A stretch of DNA of 49,579 bases from Candidatus Intestinimonas merdavium (GCA_019115785.1 DXCX01000070.1:1-49579); one strand, 5' to 3'. Positions 15,086-24,143 are shown, counted from the first letter of the stretch. The notes: generated from the sequence alone by a model not told the origin. A program made the numbers and translations.

Positions 15086-16426
15086 ATGAAAAAGTTTCTT
15101 GCGCTTCTCCTGAGCATGTCCCTGGTCTTTGGACTGGCCGCCTGCGGCGGCGAGAGCGCCACGACCCCCGCGCCTGAGGGCAGTGCCCCCGCGGAAAGCG
15201 GTGAGACCGAGGCCTCTGTGACCCGGATCACCCTTTGGACCTATCCCATCGGCCAGTGGGGCGGCACCGATCCCCAGCTGGACACCATCATTGCCGCTTT
15301 CAATGAAGCCCACCCCGAGATCGAGGTCAGCTATGAGCTGCTGGACTACACCAACGGCGACACCCAGGTGACCTCCGCCATCACCGCCTCCAACACCCCC
15401 GACATCATCATGGAGGGTCCTGAGCGCCTGGTCTCCAACTGGGGCGCCAACGGCCTGATGGTGGACCTGTCCGACCTGTGGGCCGATACGGAGGCCGACA
15501 TCGCCGCCACCAGCGAGGCCGTGGTCAGCGCCTGCAAGGGTACCGACGGCAACTACTATGAGTATCCCCTGTGCATGACCACCCACTGCATGGCTATCAA
15601 CTATGAGGTCTTTGAGCAGGCCGGCGCCCTCCAGTATATTGACGAGGAGACCCGGACCTGGACCACCGACGGCTTCGTGAAGGCCATGGAGGCCGTGGCC
15701 GCCTCCGGTCTGGTATCCACCCCCGCCATCGTCTACTGCGGCGGCCAGGGCGGCGACCAGGGAACCCGGGCGCTGGTCAACAATCTCTACTCCGGCACCT
15801 ATACCAACGCCGACCACACCGCCTACACCGCCAATAGTGCCGAGAACGTGGAGGCCCTGACCCTGCTCCAGAGCATGGTCAACGACGGCACCATCAGCAC
15901 CAGCGCCAGCTTCCAGGCAAGCGATGAGCTGCAGGCTTTCGCCAATGGCACCTGCGCCGTGACTTTCGCTTGGAATGCCTCCAACAAGGCCGCTTACGCC
16001 TCCCAGGCCGCCTTTACCCCCTTTGCCATGGCTTTCCCCTCCGACGACGGCGTGCCCGAGCTGTGCGGCGGCATCTGGGGCTTCGGTATCTTTAATAACG
16101 GCGACGACGCCAAGATCGAGGCCGCCAAGACCTTCATCAAGTTTGTCTGCGACGATGCCGCTCAGGGTCCCGAGAGCGTCCGGCTCACCGGCTTCTTCCC
16201 CGTGCGCAGCTCCTTCGGCGATGTGTACGCCGGCACGGACCAGGCTGAGCAGATGTCCGAGTTCCAGTCCCTGATGCCCTACCTGGGTGACTACTACAAC
16301 GTCATCAGCGGCTGGACCGAGCAGCGCACCAACTGGTTCAACATGCTCCAGCGCATCCTGGTCAGCGGCGGCGATCCTCAGACCGAGGCGGACGCCTTCG
16401 TGGAGGCCAGCAACGCCAATATCTAA
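15086..16426 (+). CDS. Sugar ABC transporter substrate-binding lipoprotein
   Basis: 446 residues. The lipoprotein signal peptide MKKFLALLLSMSLVFGLAAC places a lipidated Cys at 20, anchoring the protein outside the cell membrane. After a Ser/Thr/Pro/Glu-rich linker it is a family-1 (maltose-type, CUT1) binding protein: ITLWTYPIGQWGG, FNEAHPEIEVSYELLDY, and a C-terminal GGIWGFGIFNNGDDAKIEAA. Aggagg lies before the ATG. Its position ahead of two permeases and the nan/nag genes suggests sialic acid or ManNAc/GlcNAc as ligand, similar in layout to SatABC of streptococci (comparison from knowledge). Specificity is inferred. Confidence 0.9.
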   Translation: MKKFLALLLSMSLVFGLAACGGESATTPAPEGSAPAESGETEASVTRITLWTYPIGQWGGTDPQLDTIIAAFNEAHPEIEVSYELLDYTNGDTQVTSAITASNTPDIIMEGPERLVSNWGANGLMVDLSDLWADTEADIAATSEAVVSACKGTDGNYYEYPLCMTTHCMAINYEVFEQAGALQYIDEETRTWTTDGFVKAMEAVAASGLVSTPAIVYCGGQGGDQGTRALVNNLYSGTYTNADHTAYTANSAENVEALTLLQSMVNDGTISTSASFQASDELQAFANGTCAVTFAWNASNKAAYASQAAFTPFAMAFPSDDGVPELCGGIWGFGIFNNGDDAKIEAAKTFIKFVCDDAAQGPESVRLTGFFPVRSSFGDVYAGTDQAEQMSEFQSLMPYLGDYYNVISGWTEQRTNWFNMLQRILVSGGDPQTEADAFVEASNANI

Positions 16427-16452
16427 GCCTTTCCGGGAGCCTTACCCGGGAG

Positions 16453-16493
16453 TGCGCCCGCTCCTTTTCCGAGAGGGGCGGGCGCATTTGTTT
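16453..16493 (+). terminator. Intra-operon stem-loop after the binding-protein gene
   Basis: A 12-bp stem (16453-16464 with 16475-16486, one wobble pair) is followed by TTTGTTTCTC. It lies between the binding-protein gene and the permeases. A partial terminator or 3' stabiliser here would yield more binding protein than permease, a familiar pattern in ABC sugar operons. Confidence 0.6.
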
Positions 16494-16540
16494 CTCATGG
16501 CCGCCACTCGGCGGCGATCTGTAATAGAGGGGGAATTCAT

Positions 16541-17476
16541 GTGGCACAAGCTCCCAGCGTGGCAAAGATCACCGCGAAGGGGAGAAGGTCTGAATTTTCC
16601 GGCATGAGCCGTGCCCTGGCCCGCCGGGAGACCATCTCCGCCTATCTGTTTTTGCTGCCCAGTCTCATCTTCTTCGTGGGATTCGTCCTGGTTCCAATGG
16701 GGATCTGTGTGGTTTACAGCTTTTTGGACATGGGAATCGGCACCGCCGGTACCACCTTCGTAGGCTTCCAAAACTACATTGAGATGGCCGGGGACAAAAC
16801 CTTCTGGCAGTCCTTGTGGAACACGGTCCTCATCGTGGTGGTGGCAGTTCCCACAGTCACGGCTTTTTCGCTCTGGGTGGGCTCCGCCATTTATCCCATG
16901 CACGCGGCCTGGCGCTCCTTTTTCCGCTGTGTGTTCTATCTTCCGGTGGTGACCGGTACGGTGGCCGTCACCGTGGTATGGAAGTGGATCTTCAATCCCT
17001 TTACCGGATTGCTCAACAAGCTCCTGCACACCGGCACGCTGGACTGGCTGGGCAATGAGAAGACGGCCATCTGGTGCATCATTCTTATTCTGTTTACCAC
17101 CTCCATTGGACAGCCCATCGTGCTGTATGTGGCCGCGCTGGGCAATGTGGACAAGTCCCTCATTGAGGCCGCCCAGGTGGACGGCGCCACCAAGCTCCAG
17201 GTCTTCTGGCAGATCAAGTGGCCCCAGATCATGCCCACCACGCTGTATGTGCTGGTCATCACCACCATCAACTCCTTCCAGTGCTTCGCCCTCATTCAGC
17301 TGCTGACCTCGGGCGGACCCAATGGCTCCACCAGTACGCTGATGTACTACATCTTTGACGTCGCCTACAAGTATCAACGATTTGGATATGCCAACGCCAT
17401 GGGTGTCATTCTGGCCCTGGTCATCGCGATCTTCTCCGCGATCCAGTTCAAGGTCACGAAATCCGGCGAGCAGTAA
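16541..17476 (+). CDS. Sugar ABC transporter permease (first subunit)
   Basis: 311 residues, six membrane segments, of the MalF/UgpA type. The cytoplasmic EAA loop that contacts the ATPase is EAAQVDGATKLQVFWQIKWP. The GTG start at 16541 is preceded by AGAGGGGG; the ATG at 16538 is in another frame. It pairs with the following permease. No ATPase gene is in the locus, so a shared MsmK/UgpC-type ATPase elsewhere is expected (family knowledge). Confidence 0.9.
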   Translation: MAQAPSVAKITAKGRRSEFSGMSRALARRETISAYLFLLPSLIFFVGFVLVPMGICVVYSFLDMGIGTAGTTFVGFQNYIEMAGDKTFWQSLWNTVLIVVVAVPTVTAFSLWVGSAIYPMHAAWRSFFRCVFYLPVVTGTVAVTVVWKWIFNPFTGLLNKLLHTGTLDWLGNEKTAIWCIILILFTTSIGQPIVLYVAALGNVDKSLIEAAQVDGATKLQVFWQIKWPQIMPTTLYVLVITTINSFQCFALIQLLTSGGPNGSTSTLMYYIFDVAYKYQRFGYANAMGVILALVIAIFSAIQFKVTKSGEQ

Positions 17477-17487
17477 GGGGTGGCAAT

Positions 17488-18363
17488 ATGAATAATAGTT
17501 TGACAAAGGGCGGCCGCTCCAATGGATACAGGGTCTTTGCCATTGTGATCCTGATCCTGCTGGCCATCTTCTTCATCTTCCCGCTGTACTGGATCATCAC
17601 CGGCTCCTTTAAAACCGCCATGGCCATCAACGCCAAGGTTCCCCAATGGTTCCCACTGGAGCCCACACTGGACAACTACCTCCGCCTCTTCAAGCGTCCG
17701 GCCATGCACTGGATGCTCAACACGGTGGTCATTGCGGTGGCCGCCATGCTCCTGACCTGCCTGACCGCCTCTCTGGCCGGCTATGCCCTGGCAAAAAAGC
17801 GCTTCTACGGCAGGAAGATCCTTTTTACCCTGCTCATCTGCGCCATGGCCCTCCCCAAGCAGGTCATCGTCATCCCCTTGCTGCAGGAGATGTCCAACAT
17901 TCCCTTCTATGATTTTGACTACGGGGAGTGGGCCACCATGCACGATACCCTCCTGGCCGTTATTCTCCCCACCGTGGGCTGGCCCTTCGGCGTCTTCCTG
18001 ATGAAGCAGTTCTCTGAGACCATCCCCACTGAGATCCTGGAGGCCGCCCGGGTGGACGGCGCCGGCGAGATCCGCACCTTCAGCACCATCGTCTTCCCCA
18101 TGATCAAGCCCGGCGTAGGCGCCTTGGCCATTTTCACCTTCGTCAACACTTGGAATGACTATTTCCTTCAGCTCATTATGCTGACCAGCGAGGAGAGCTG
18201 GACCATCTCTCTGGGCATCGCCCGCCTGCAGGGTGAGATGGCCAGCGATTTCGGGCTCATCATGGCTGGGGCCAGCCTGGCTGCCATACCCATTGTGACC
18301 ATCTTCCTCCTGTTCCAGAAATACTTTACCCAGGGAATCACCATGGGCGCTGTAAAGGGGTGA
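17488..18363 (+). CDS. Sugar ABC transporter permease (second subunit)
   Basis: 291 residues, six membrane segments, of the MalG/UgpE type, with N-terminal FPLYWIITGSFKTA and the EAA loop EAARVDGAGEIRTFSTIVFP. It begins 11 bases after the first permease, with GGGGTGG upstream of the ATG. It would form the second half of the translocation channel for the amino-sugar importer. Confidence 0.9.
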   Translation: MNNSLTKGGRSNGYRVFAIVILILLAIFFIFPLYWIITGSFKTAMAINAKVPQWFPLEPTLDNYLRLFKRPAMHWMLNTVVIAVAAMLLTCLTASLAGYALAKKRFYGRKILFTLLICAMALPKQVIVIPLLQEMSNIPFYDFDYGEWATMHDTLLAVILPTVGWPFGVFLMKQFSETIPTEILEAARVDGAGEIRTFSTIVFPMIKPGVGALAIFTFVNTWNDYFLQLIMLTSEESWTISLGIARLQGEMASDFGLIMAGASLAAIPIVTIFLLFQKYFTQGITMGAVKG

Positions 18364-18367
18364 GAAC

Positions 18368-18826
18368 ATGATCTGCGCGAAAAATAAGGAGGCCCTGTCC
18401 TATCTGGGGATCCATCCCAACCTGGACCGGGCGCTGGAGTCCATCAAGCCTGACTTCCTGGAGTCCCTCCAGGACGGGGTCCGGGTGGAGCTGGACGGGG
18501 ATCGGGTTTACTGCACCCGGTTTACCTATGAGACCATCCCGTTGGAGGAGGGCTTTTTTGAGGCTCACCGCCGCTATTTGGACATTCACCTGATGCTTCA
18601 GGGCGAGGAGCGGGTGGATGTGGCCCACCCTGACGGTCTGACCCTTACCGAGAGCCGGGAGGATGGTGACTTCTACGCCTACCAGGGGAAGGAGGACCAC
18701 TCCGTGGTGCTGGCCCCCGGGGACTTCCTGGTGGTCTTCCCGGGAGACGCCCACCGCATCAAGCTCCAGACAGACGGGCCCAGGACCGTCTCTAAAGCCG
18801 TTTTCAAGGTCCTCATCGACGGATGA
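18368..18826 (+). CDS. YhcH/YjgK/YiaL family protein (NanQ-like)
   Basis: 152 residues of the DUF386 cupin family. Visible are FEAHRRYLDIHLMLQGEERV, FYAYQGKEDHSVVL and FLVVFPGDAHRIKL, which supply the conserved metal-binding His/Glu residues. E. coli NanQ (YhcH) of this family speeds anomerisation of sialic acid so that the lyase gets its preferred anomer. Lying four bases after the permease and 56 before nanA, the same role is likely here. Confidence 0.88.
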   Translation: MICAKNKEALSYLGIHPNLDRALESIKPDFLESLQDGVRVELDGDRVYCTRFTYETIPLEEGFFEAHRRYLDIHLMLQGEERVDVAHPDGLTLTESREDGDFYAYQGKEDHSVVLAPGDFLVVFPGDAHRIKLQTDGPRTVSKAVFKVLIDG

Positions 18827-18882
18827 GGGATTTGCTCCCGGCCCGGCGCGCCGGAAAAATTTAATGTTTGGGGAGACTGACG

Positions 18883-19791
18883 ATGAAAGATTTCAGTAAA
18901 TTCCAGGGGATCATCCCCGCATTTTATGCCTGCTATGACGAAGAAGGGGCCATCAGCCCAGACGCCGTCCGGTCGCTCACCCGGTACTTCATTCAAAAGG
19001 GAGTCAAGGGCGTCTATGTGGGCGGCTCCTCCGGTGAATGTATTTACCAGAGCGTGGCCGAGCGCAAGCTGGTGCTGGAAAACGTGATGGCCGAGGCCAG
19101 GGGCAAGCTTACCGTGATCGCCCATGTGGCCTGCAACAATACCGCCGACAGCCGTGACCTGGCAGCCCACGCCGAGGCCCAGGGGGTGGACGCCATCGCC
19201 GCCATTCCGCCCATTTATTTCCACCTGCCGGAGCACGCCATTGCCCGGTATTGGAACGATATTTCCGCCGCCGCCCCCAACACCGACTTTATCATCTATA
19301 ATATCCCGCAGCTGGCCGGGGTGGCCCTCACCATGTCCCTGCTCAGGGAGATGCGCAAGAATCCCCGGGTCATCGGCGTGAAGAACTCCTCCATGCCGGT
19401 GCAGGACATCCAGATGTTCCGGGACGAGGGGGCCATCGTCTTCAATGGCCCCGACGAGCAGCTCCTCTCAGGTCTGGCCGCGGGAGCCATCGGCGGCATC
19501 GGCGGCACCTACGGCGCCATGCCCGAGCTTTTCCTCAAGGTGCGGGAGCTCTTCCTGGCCGGCGAGCTGGAACGAGCCAGAGAGATCCAGAACGAGTGCT
19601 GCCGCGTCATCTACAAGATGTGCTCGGGACAGGGCAACATGTATGCCGTCATCAAAGGGGTCCTCCGCAGTCAGGGCGCGCCCGACTGCGGAGGGGTCCG
19701 GCTGCCTCTTGCGCCTCTGACCCAGGGGGATAAGGCGGTAGTGGAGGAGAGCGCCGCTATGATCTCCGCCGCCATCGCAAAGTATTGTTAA
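18883..19791 (+). CDS. nanA: N-acetylneuraminate lyase
   Basis: 302 residues of the DHDPS/NAL TIM-barrel family. NanA cleaves Neu5Ac to ManNAc and pyruvate by a Schiff base. Substrate-carboxylate loop GGSSGE (47-52), catalytic Tyr139 in YNIPQLAGV and Schiff-base Lys167 in GVKNSS match the lyase pattern, as does the later IGGIGGTYGAMPELF. The ATG at 18883 has GGGGAG at ideal distance. The neighbourhood (YhcH, NagA, NagB, AGE) strongly favours lyase over dihydrodipicolinate synthase. Confidence 0.92.
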   Translation: MKDFSKFQGIIPAFYACYDEEGAISPDAVRSLTRYFIQKGVKGVYVGGSSGECIYQSVAERKLVLENVMAEARGKLTVIAHVACNNTADSRDLAAHAEAQGVDAIAAIPPIYFHLPEHAIARYWNDISAAAPNTDFIIYNIPQLAGVALTMSLLREMRKNPRVIGVKNSSMPVQDIQMFRDEGAIVFNGPDEQLLSGLAAGAIGGIGGTYGAMPELFLKVRELFLAGELERAREIQNECCRVIYKMCSGQGNMYAVIKGVLRSQGAPDCGGVRLPLAPLTQGDKAVVEESAAMISAAIAKYC

Positions 19792-19807
19792 AAGGTGGGG
19801 GAATTTC

Positions 19808-20560
19808 ATGCGAATTTATGAGTGCGCGGACTACTCCGCTATGAGCCGCCAGGCGGCCAACATCATTTCCGCCCAAGTGATCTTGGAGCCCCAGTGCGTG
19901 CTGGGTCTGGCCACCGGCTCCACTCCCATCGGCACCTATGAGCAGCTGGTGGAGTGGTATAAGAAGGGGGACCTCTCCTTTGCCGGCGTGCGCAGCGTCA
20001 ACCTGGACGAGTACCGGGGTCTGAGCGCGGAGCACGACCAGAGCTACCGCTATTTCATGCAGACCCACCTCTTCGACCATGTGGACATCCGGCGGGAGAA
20101 CACCAATGTGCCCAACGGCATGGCGGAGGACCCCGCCGCCGAATGTGCCCGGTATGACCAGATCATCCGGGATCTGGGCGGCATTGACCTGCAGCTGCTG
20201 GGTATGGGACACAACGGCCATATCGGCTTCAACGAGCCCACCGATTACTTCCCCCTGGGCACCCATCTGGTGGATCTGACCCAGAGCACCATTGAGGCCA
20301 ACAAGCGCTTTTTTGCCTCTGAGGCCGATGTGCCCCGTCAGGCCCTCACCATGGGGGTGGGGAGCATCATGTCGGCCAAGTCCGTCCTGGTGGTGGTCAG
20401 CGGCGCCGACAAGGCCGCCATTGTGCGCAGCGCCTTCTGCGGACCCATCACCCCCCAGGTGCCCGCCTCCATCCTCCAGCTCCACCCCCATGTGACCCTG
20501 GTGGGTGACCGCGCCGCCCTGACCGAGATTCGCAAGGAAGGGGTGGCGGTATGCGGATAA
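19808..20560 (+). CDS. nagB: Glucosamine-6-phosphate deaminase
   Basis: 250 residues. NagB converts glucosamine-6-phosphate to fructose-6-phosphate and ammonia. Phosphate-site ATGSTPIGTYEQL, the general-base region VNLDEYRGL, the ring-opening His in GMGHNGHIGFNEP and the lid residues are all present. The ATG follows AAAGGTGGGGG. The gene sits 16 bases after nanA, and its end overlaps nagA by ten bases. It lacks the long C-terminal extension of the allosteric E. coli enzyme and is of the short Bacillus type. Confidence 0.95.
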   Translation: MRIYECADYSAMSRQAANIISAQVILEPQCVLGLATGSTPIGTYEQLVEWYKKGDLSFAGVRSVNLDEYRGLSAEHDQSYRYFMQTHLFDHVDIRRENTNVPNGMAEDPAAECARYDQIIRDLGGIDLQLLGMGHNGHIGFNEPTDYFPLGTHLVDLTQSTIEANKRFFASEADVPRQALTMGVGSIMSAKSVLVVVSGADKAAIVRSAFCGPITPQVPASILQLHPHVTLVGDRAALTEIRKEGVAVCG

Positions 20561-21681
20561 CCGGCGCCCAGGTCTTTGATCCCGAACAGGGCTTTGTGTC
20601 CCGGGATCTGTGCGTGGAGCATGGAACCATCACCGGCGAGGCGGAGGGTACTGTCAGCGCCCAGGGCTGCTGGGTCATTCCCGGGCTCACCGACCTCCAC
20701 TTTCACGGCTGCCGGGGGGAGGACTTTTCCGACGCCACGCCGGAGGGCCTCCAGGTCATGGCGGACTATGAGCTCAGCCGGGGCATCACACAGATCTGCC
20801 CGGCGGGCATGACGCTGGGGGAGGAGCAGCTCATCCGCATCTGCCAGAACGCCGCCGCCCACCGGGCCAGGGGCGCCGGCGGCGCCGAGCTGGTGGGCAT
20901 CAATCTGGAGGGCCCCTTCCTCTCCTACGCCAAGAAGGGCGCGCAGAACGCCGCCTTTCTGCACGCCCCCGATGTGGCCATGCTGCACCGCCTCCAAACG
21001 GCCGCCCAGGGGCTGGTCAAGCTGGTCACCCTGGCCCCGGAGGAGCCGGGGGCGCTGGAGTTTATCCGGGGCGCCCAGGCGGAGAACATCACAGTGAGCC
21101 TGGGCCACACCACTGCCGACTACGACACCGCCGCCGCCGCCTACCGGGCGGGGGCCCGGCAGGCCACACACCTCTTCAACGCCATGCCCCCCTTCACCCA
21201 CCGGGAGCCCGGCGTGGTGGGCGCGGCCTTTGACTGTCCCCAGGCCAGGGCGGAGCTGATCAGCGATGGGGTGCACATCCACCCCGCGGTGGTCCGGGCG
21301 GTCTTCCAGCTCTTCGGAAGGGACCGGGTCATCCTTGTCTCCGACTCTCTCCGGGCCACCGGCATGCCGGACGGCCGCTATCCCTTTGGGGGCCAGACCA
21401 TTGAAGTGAAGGGAAACCGGGCCACCATGGCCGACGACCCCAACACCCTGGCCGGTTCAGTCTCCGATTTGATGTCCTGCATGTGTACAGCCGTCTCCTT
21501 TGGGATTCCTCTGGCCGACGCGGTCATGGCAGCGGCGGTGAATCCCGCAAAGGCCCTGGGCATCTATGACCGGGTGGGCAGCCTGGACATCGGCAAAGAG
21601 GCCAACGCGGCGGTTTTGAACGAGGACCTCTCTCTCAGGGCGGTGCTGTTCCACGGCCAAGTGGTCCATGGCGCGCTGTAA
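20551..21681 (+). CDS. nagA: N-acetylglucosamine-6-phosphate deacetylase
   Basis: 376 residues of the amidohydrolase superfamily. NagA removes acetate from GlcNAc-6-P. The metal motif is GLTDLHFHGC (His50, His52), then NLEGPFLS, LGHTTADYDTA, HLFNAMPPFTHREPG and the catalytic Asp in VSDSLRATGMPDG. The ATG lies within the nagB 3' end, after GGAAGGGGTGG, so translation is coupled. It completes the route from GlcNAc-6-P to fructose-6-phosphate. Confidence 0.95.
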   Translation: MRITGAQVFDPEQGFVSRDLCVEHGTITGEAEGTVSAQGCWVIPGLTDLHFHGCRGEDFSDATPEGLQVMADYELSRGITQICPAGMTLGEEQLIRICQNAAAHRARGAGGAELVGINLEGPFLSYAKKGAQNAAFLHAPDVAMLHRLQTAAQGLVKLVTLAPEEPGALEFIRGAQAENITVSLGHTTADYDTAAAAYRAGARQATHLFNAMPPFTHREPGVVGAAFDCPQARAELISDGVHIHPAVVRAVFQLFGRDRVILVSDSLRATGMPDGRYPFGGQTIEVKGNRATMADDPNTLAGSVSDLMSCMCTAVSFGIPLADAVMAAAVNPAKALGIYDRVGSLDIGKEANAAVLNEDLSLRAVLFHGQVVHGAL

Positions 21682-21712
21682 CGATTACATTTAAATGCCG
21701 GAGGGCGCTATG

Positions 21713-21757
21713 AAAACATGCGGGGAATCGTCATGCAGGCGATTCCCCGCATGTTTT
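21713..21757 (+). terminator. Terminator of the nan/nag operon
   Basis: Perfect 18-bp stem (21713-21730 with 21740-21757) with a nine-base loop and T-rich end, 32 bases past the nagA stop codon. Confidence 0.88.
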
Positions 21758-21873
21758 TCAGCCTTCCACAAAAAATCGGAGGACCATTTCTGTTCAGGAC
21801 ACTTAATTCGCAGCTCAGCATAGACGAAAGATGTATTGAGAGCAAGTTGCGGTTTTGTGGAAGGAGGCAGCAT

Positions 21874-22455
21874 ATGAAGCTGGGAGAGGCACAGAAAATA
21901 ACAAGCATGCACCTCAACGCGCTGTCCCAGAGGAGGCGTACCCTCAAAGAACTCCTCGAGGAGGGGCAGGCTTCCGGTTCCGGCAGCGCAAACTTTGACC
22001 GGGTGGAGATCACCAAAGAGCTGTCTGCCGTGGAGAAGGAGTACGAGCAGACCCAGGACGTGGCGGATGAGCTCTCCGCTATGAGCACCGCGATCCAGAA
22101 CGCCGAGGTCGCGCGCCAGCAGGGAGAGGCGATCGCTGAGGCCGCCGAGGAGATCCTGAAAATCCTGGAGGTCTTTCGCCGCATTGCCAAGGGCGACAAG
22201 GTGCCGGCCACGGACGAGAAAAAACTGATGGAGTACAGTCAGGTGATGTATATGTCGGCCAAGAATATGGCCTTGATGAATCAAAACTGTGAGAGGAAAA
22301 AGCACAAGTCCCTCTGGGAGGAGGAGCCCGCCCAGGAGGAACCGGTGGACCCCTTCGAGCTGGCCGCCAATACCGAGGTGGGGGAGCCCCTCGCCGGGGT
22401 GACCGCCGTGTCCCGCTCCTCTGATACAGGCACGGGGGCTGCCCCCTCTGCATAG
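21874..22455 (+). CDS. Hypothetical coiled-coil protein
   Basis: 193 residues I do not recognise. It is rich in Glu, Lys, Ala and Gln, with long predicted helices/coiled coil across about 1-135 (RRRTLKELLEEGQ, TKELSAVEKEYEQTQDVADE, EAAEEILKILEVFRRIAKG), then a short KKHKSLWEEE segment and a low-complexity acidic/Ser-Gly-Thr tail. There is no signal peptide or membrane segment, so it is probably cytoplasmic. The ATG is preceded by GGAAGGAGG. It is a single-gene unit between two strong terminators (21713-21757 and 22509-22555). Function unknown. Confidence 0.75.
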   Translation: MKLGEAQKITSMHLNALSQRRRTLKELLEEGQASGSGSANFDRVEITKELSAVEKEYEQTQDVADELSAMSTAIQNAEVARQQGEAIAEAAEEILKILEVFRRIAKGDKVPATDEKKLMEYSQVMYMSAKNMALMNQNCERKKHKSLWEEEPAQEEPVDPFELAANTEVGEPLAGVTAVSRSSDTGTGAAPSA

Positions 22456-22508
22456 GGCGGTTGGAGCCGCCGCAATGTGAGGCTTTTGGCCAGAGATAAA
22501 ACAACATG

Positions 22509-22555
22509 AAAAAGTTGCATAGAACCGAAACACTCTCGGTTCTATGCAACTTTTT
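22509..22555 (+). terminator. Terminator with 20-bp perfect stem
   Basis: Stem 22509-22528 with 22536-22555, seven-base loop, T run built into the right arm. Closes the coiled-coil protein gene. Confidence 0.88.
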
Positions 22556-22605
22556 TGATCGGATTTCCCCCAGACTGAAACGAGCACAAATAAGAGCGGA
22601 AGACA

Positions 22606-22640
22606 CAGGGGGCGGCCCGGTGATACCGGACCGCCCCCTG
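22606..22640 (-). terminator. GC-rich hairpin after the lactate dehydrogenase gene
   Basis: A 15-bp stem (22606-22620 with 22626-22640, one mismatch) with loop TGATA, 24 bases past the stop of the minus-strand gene. The following sequence is only weakly T-rich, so termination may be partial. Confidence 0.55.
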
Positions 22641-22663
22641 GAAAACGTAGTGTATGTAGATGC

Positions 22664-24085
22664 TTACAGCTTGTAGCAGACCTTGCCGGGGTTCAGGATC
22701 AGGTTGGGGTCGAAGACCTTCTTGATGTCCTCCATGAGCTTCATGTTGGTGGTGCCCACGCTGCGGGCCAGATACTCCACCTTGCCCATGCCGATGCCGT
22801 GCTCGCCGGAGACCAGACCGCCCATCTCGGTGGCCTTGTCGTAGATCTTGGTCATGAAGTCATCGACCTGCTTCTTGAACTCATCCAGCTCCATGTCGTT
22901 GGCGCAGGTGTAGATGTGCAGGTTGCCGTCGCCGGCGTGACCGAAGCTCTTGACCTTGAAGCCGTAGTTGGGCTCGATGCTCTTGAAGTAGCCCACGAAG
23001 TCGGCGATGCGGCTCACGGGGACCACCACGTCGCACTCGTCCAGCAGCTTGGTCTGCTCCTCGATGCCCTCCAGGAAGGAGGAACGGGCAGCCCAGGCGT
23101 CCTTCATCTTGGCGGGGGTGTCGGCCACCAGCACGTCCAGGGCACCGGCCTCCAGAACCAGCTCAGCGGCCTGCTCCACGATGGCGTCGATCTCGTCCTG
23201 GGTGTTGCCGTCGAAGGTCACCAGCAGATAGGCGCCCACATCGGTGCCGCCCACGTTGCGGGGGAACACAGCCTTGCCCAGATACTCCTCGGAGGAGATG
23301 AGGATCTCTCTCTCGAAGAACTCCAGAGCCTGGGGATTCATGTGGTTCTTCTTGAACTTGGGCACGGTGGCAATGGCCTCGTCCAGGTTCTCATAGGGGA
23401 CGATGAGGCTCACGGTGACCTTGGGGGCGGGGATGAGCTTCAGGGTGAGCTCGGTGATGATGCCCAGGGTGCCCTCGGAGCCGATCATCAGGTTCAGCAG
23501 GGAGTAGCCGGAGGAGGTCTTGGAGACGTTGGAGCCGAAGCGGACCACCTCACCGGAGGGCAGGACCACGGTCATGGCGGAGACGTAATCGCGGGTGGCG
23601 CCGTACTTCACGGCGCGCATGCCGCCGGCGTTGGTGGAGACGTTGCCGCCCAGGGTGGCGAACTTCTCACCGGGATCGGGGGGATACAGGAGGCCCTGCT
23701 TCAAGGCGTCCTCGGCCAGGTCGTTGAGGAGCACGCCGGGCTGGACGCGGACCACGAAGTTATCGGTGTCGTAGCCCAGGATCTGCTTCATCTTGGTGGT
23801 GCAGATGACCACGCCGCCGGCGATGGGGGTGCAGGCGCCGGCCAGACCGGTGCCGGCGCCGCGGCAGGTGACGGGGATGTGGTTCTCGTTGCAGATCTTC
23901 ATGACGGCGGAGACTTCCTCCGTGCTCATGACGTCGATGGCCAGGTCGGGCATCCGGGTGCCGTAGATGGGCATCTCGTCGCGGGCGTAGTCGGCGTTGA
24001 CATCGGCGCCGACGTAGACGCGCTCGGGGGCGACGGCTTTGATCTTTTCGATGAGTTCGGGCGTGAGCTGATTGTACTGAGCCAT
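22664..24085 (-). CDS. FAD-linked oxidase, probable D-lactate dehydrogenase (GlcD-like)
   Basis: 473 residues. An N-terminal FAD_binding_4 (PCMH) domain (about 1-220) contains RGAGTGLAGACTPIAGGVV and NVSTNAGGMRAVKYG. A C-terminal FAD-oxidase domain has KSFGHAGDGNLH and VSGEHGIGMGK. This family oxidises 2-hydroxy acids (D-lactate, glycolate); in anaerobes it often works with EtfAB, which is not in this window. Start at 24085 has AGGAGG nine bases upstream; an ATG two codons earlier is possible. Next to lactate racemase and permease genes, D-lactate is the likely substrate. Confidence 0.88.
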   Translation of the reverse strand: MAQYNQLTPELIEKIKAVAPERVYVGADVNADYARDEMPIYGTRMPDLAIDVMSTEEVSAVMKICNENHIPVTCRGAGTGLAGACTPIAGGVVICTTKMKQILGYDTDNFVVRVQPGVLLNDLAEDALKQGLLYPPDPGEKFATLGGNVSTNAGGMRAVKYGATRDYVSAMTVVLPSGEVVRFGSNVSKTSSGYSLLNLMIGSEGTLGIITELTLKLIPAPKVTVSLIVPYENLDEAIATVPKFKKNHMNPQALEFFEREILISSEEYLGKAVFPRNVGGTDVGAYLLVTFDGNTQDEIDAIVEQAAELVLEAGALDVLVADTPAKMKDAWAARSSFLEGIEEQTKLLDECDVVVPVSRIADFVGYFKSIEPNYGFKVKSFGHAGDGNLHIYTCANDMELDEFKKQVDDFMTKIYDKATEMGGLVSGEHGIGMGKVEYLARSVGTTNMKLMEDIKKVFDPNLILNPGKVCYKL

Positions 24086-24143
24086 GATCATTTACCTCCT
24101 AAAATCGTTCAGGATGTTGTTTTATCTCTATGAAGCAGGGTCT

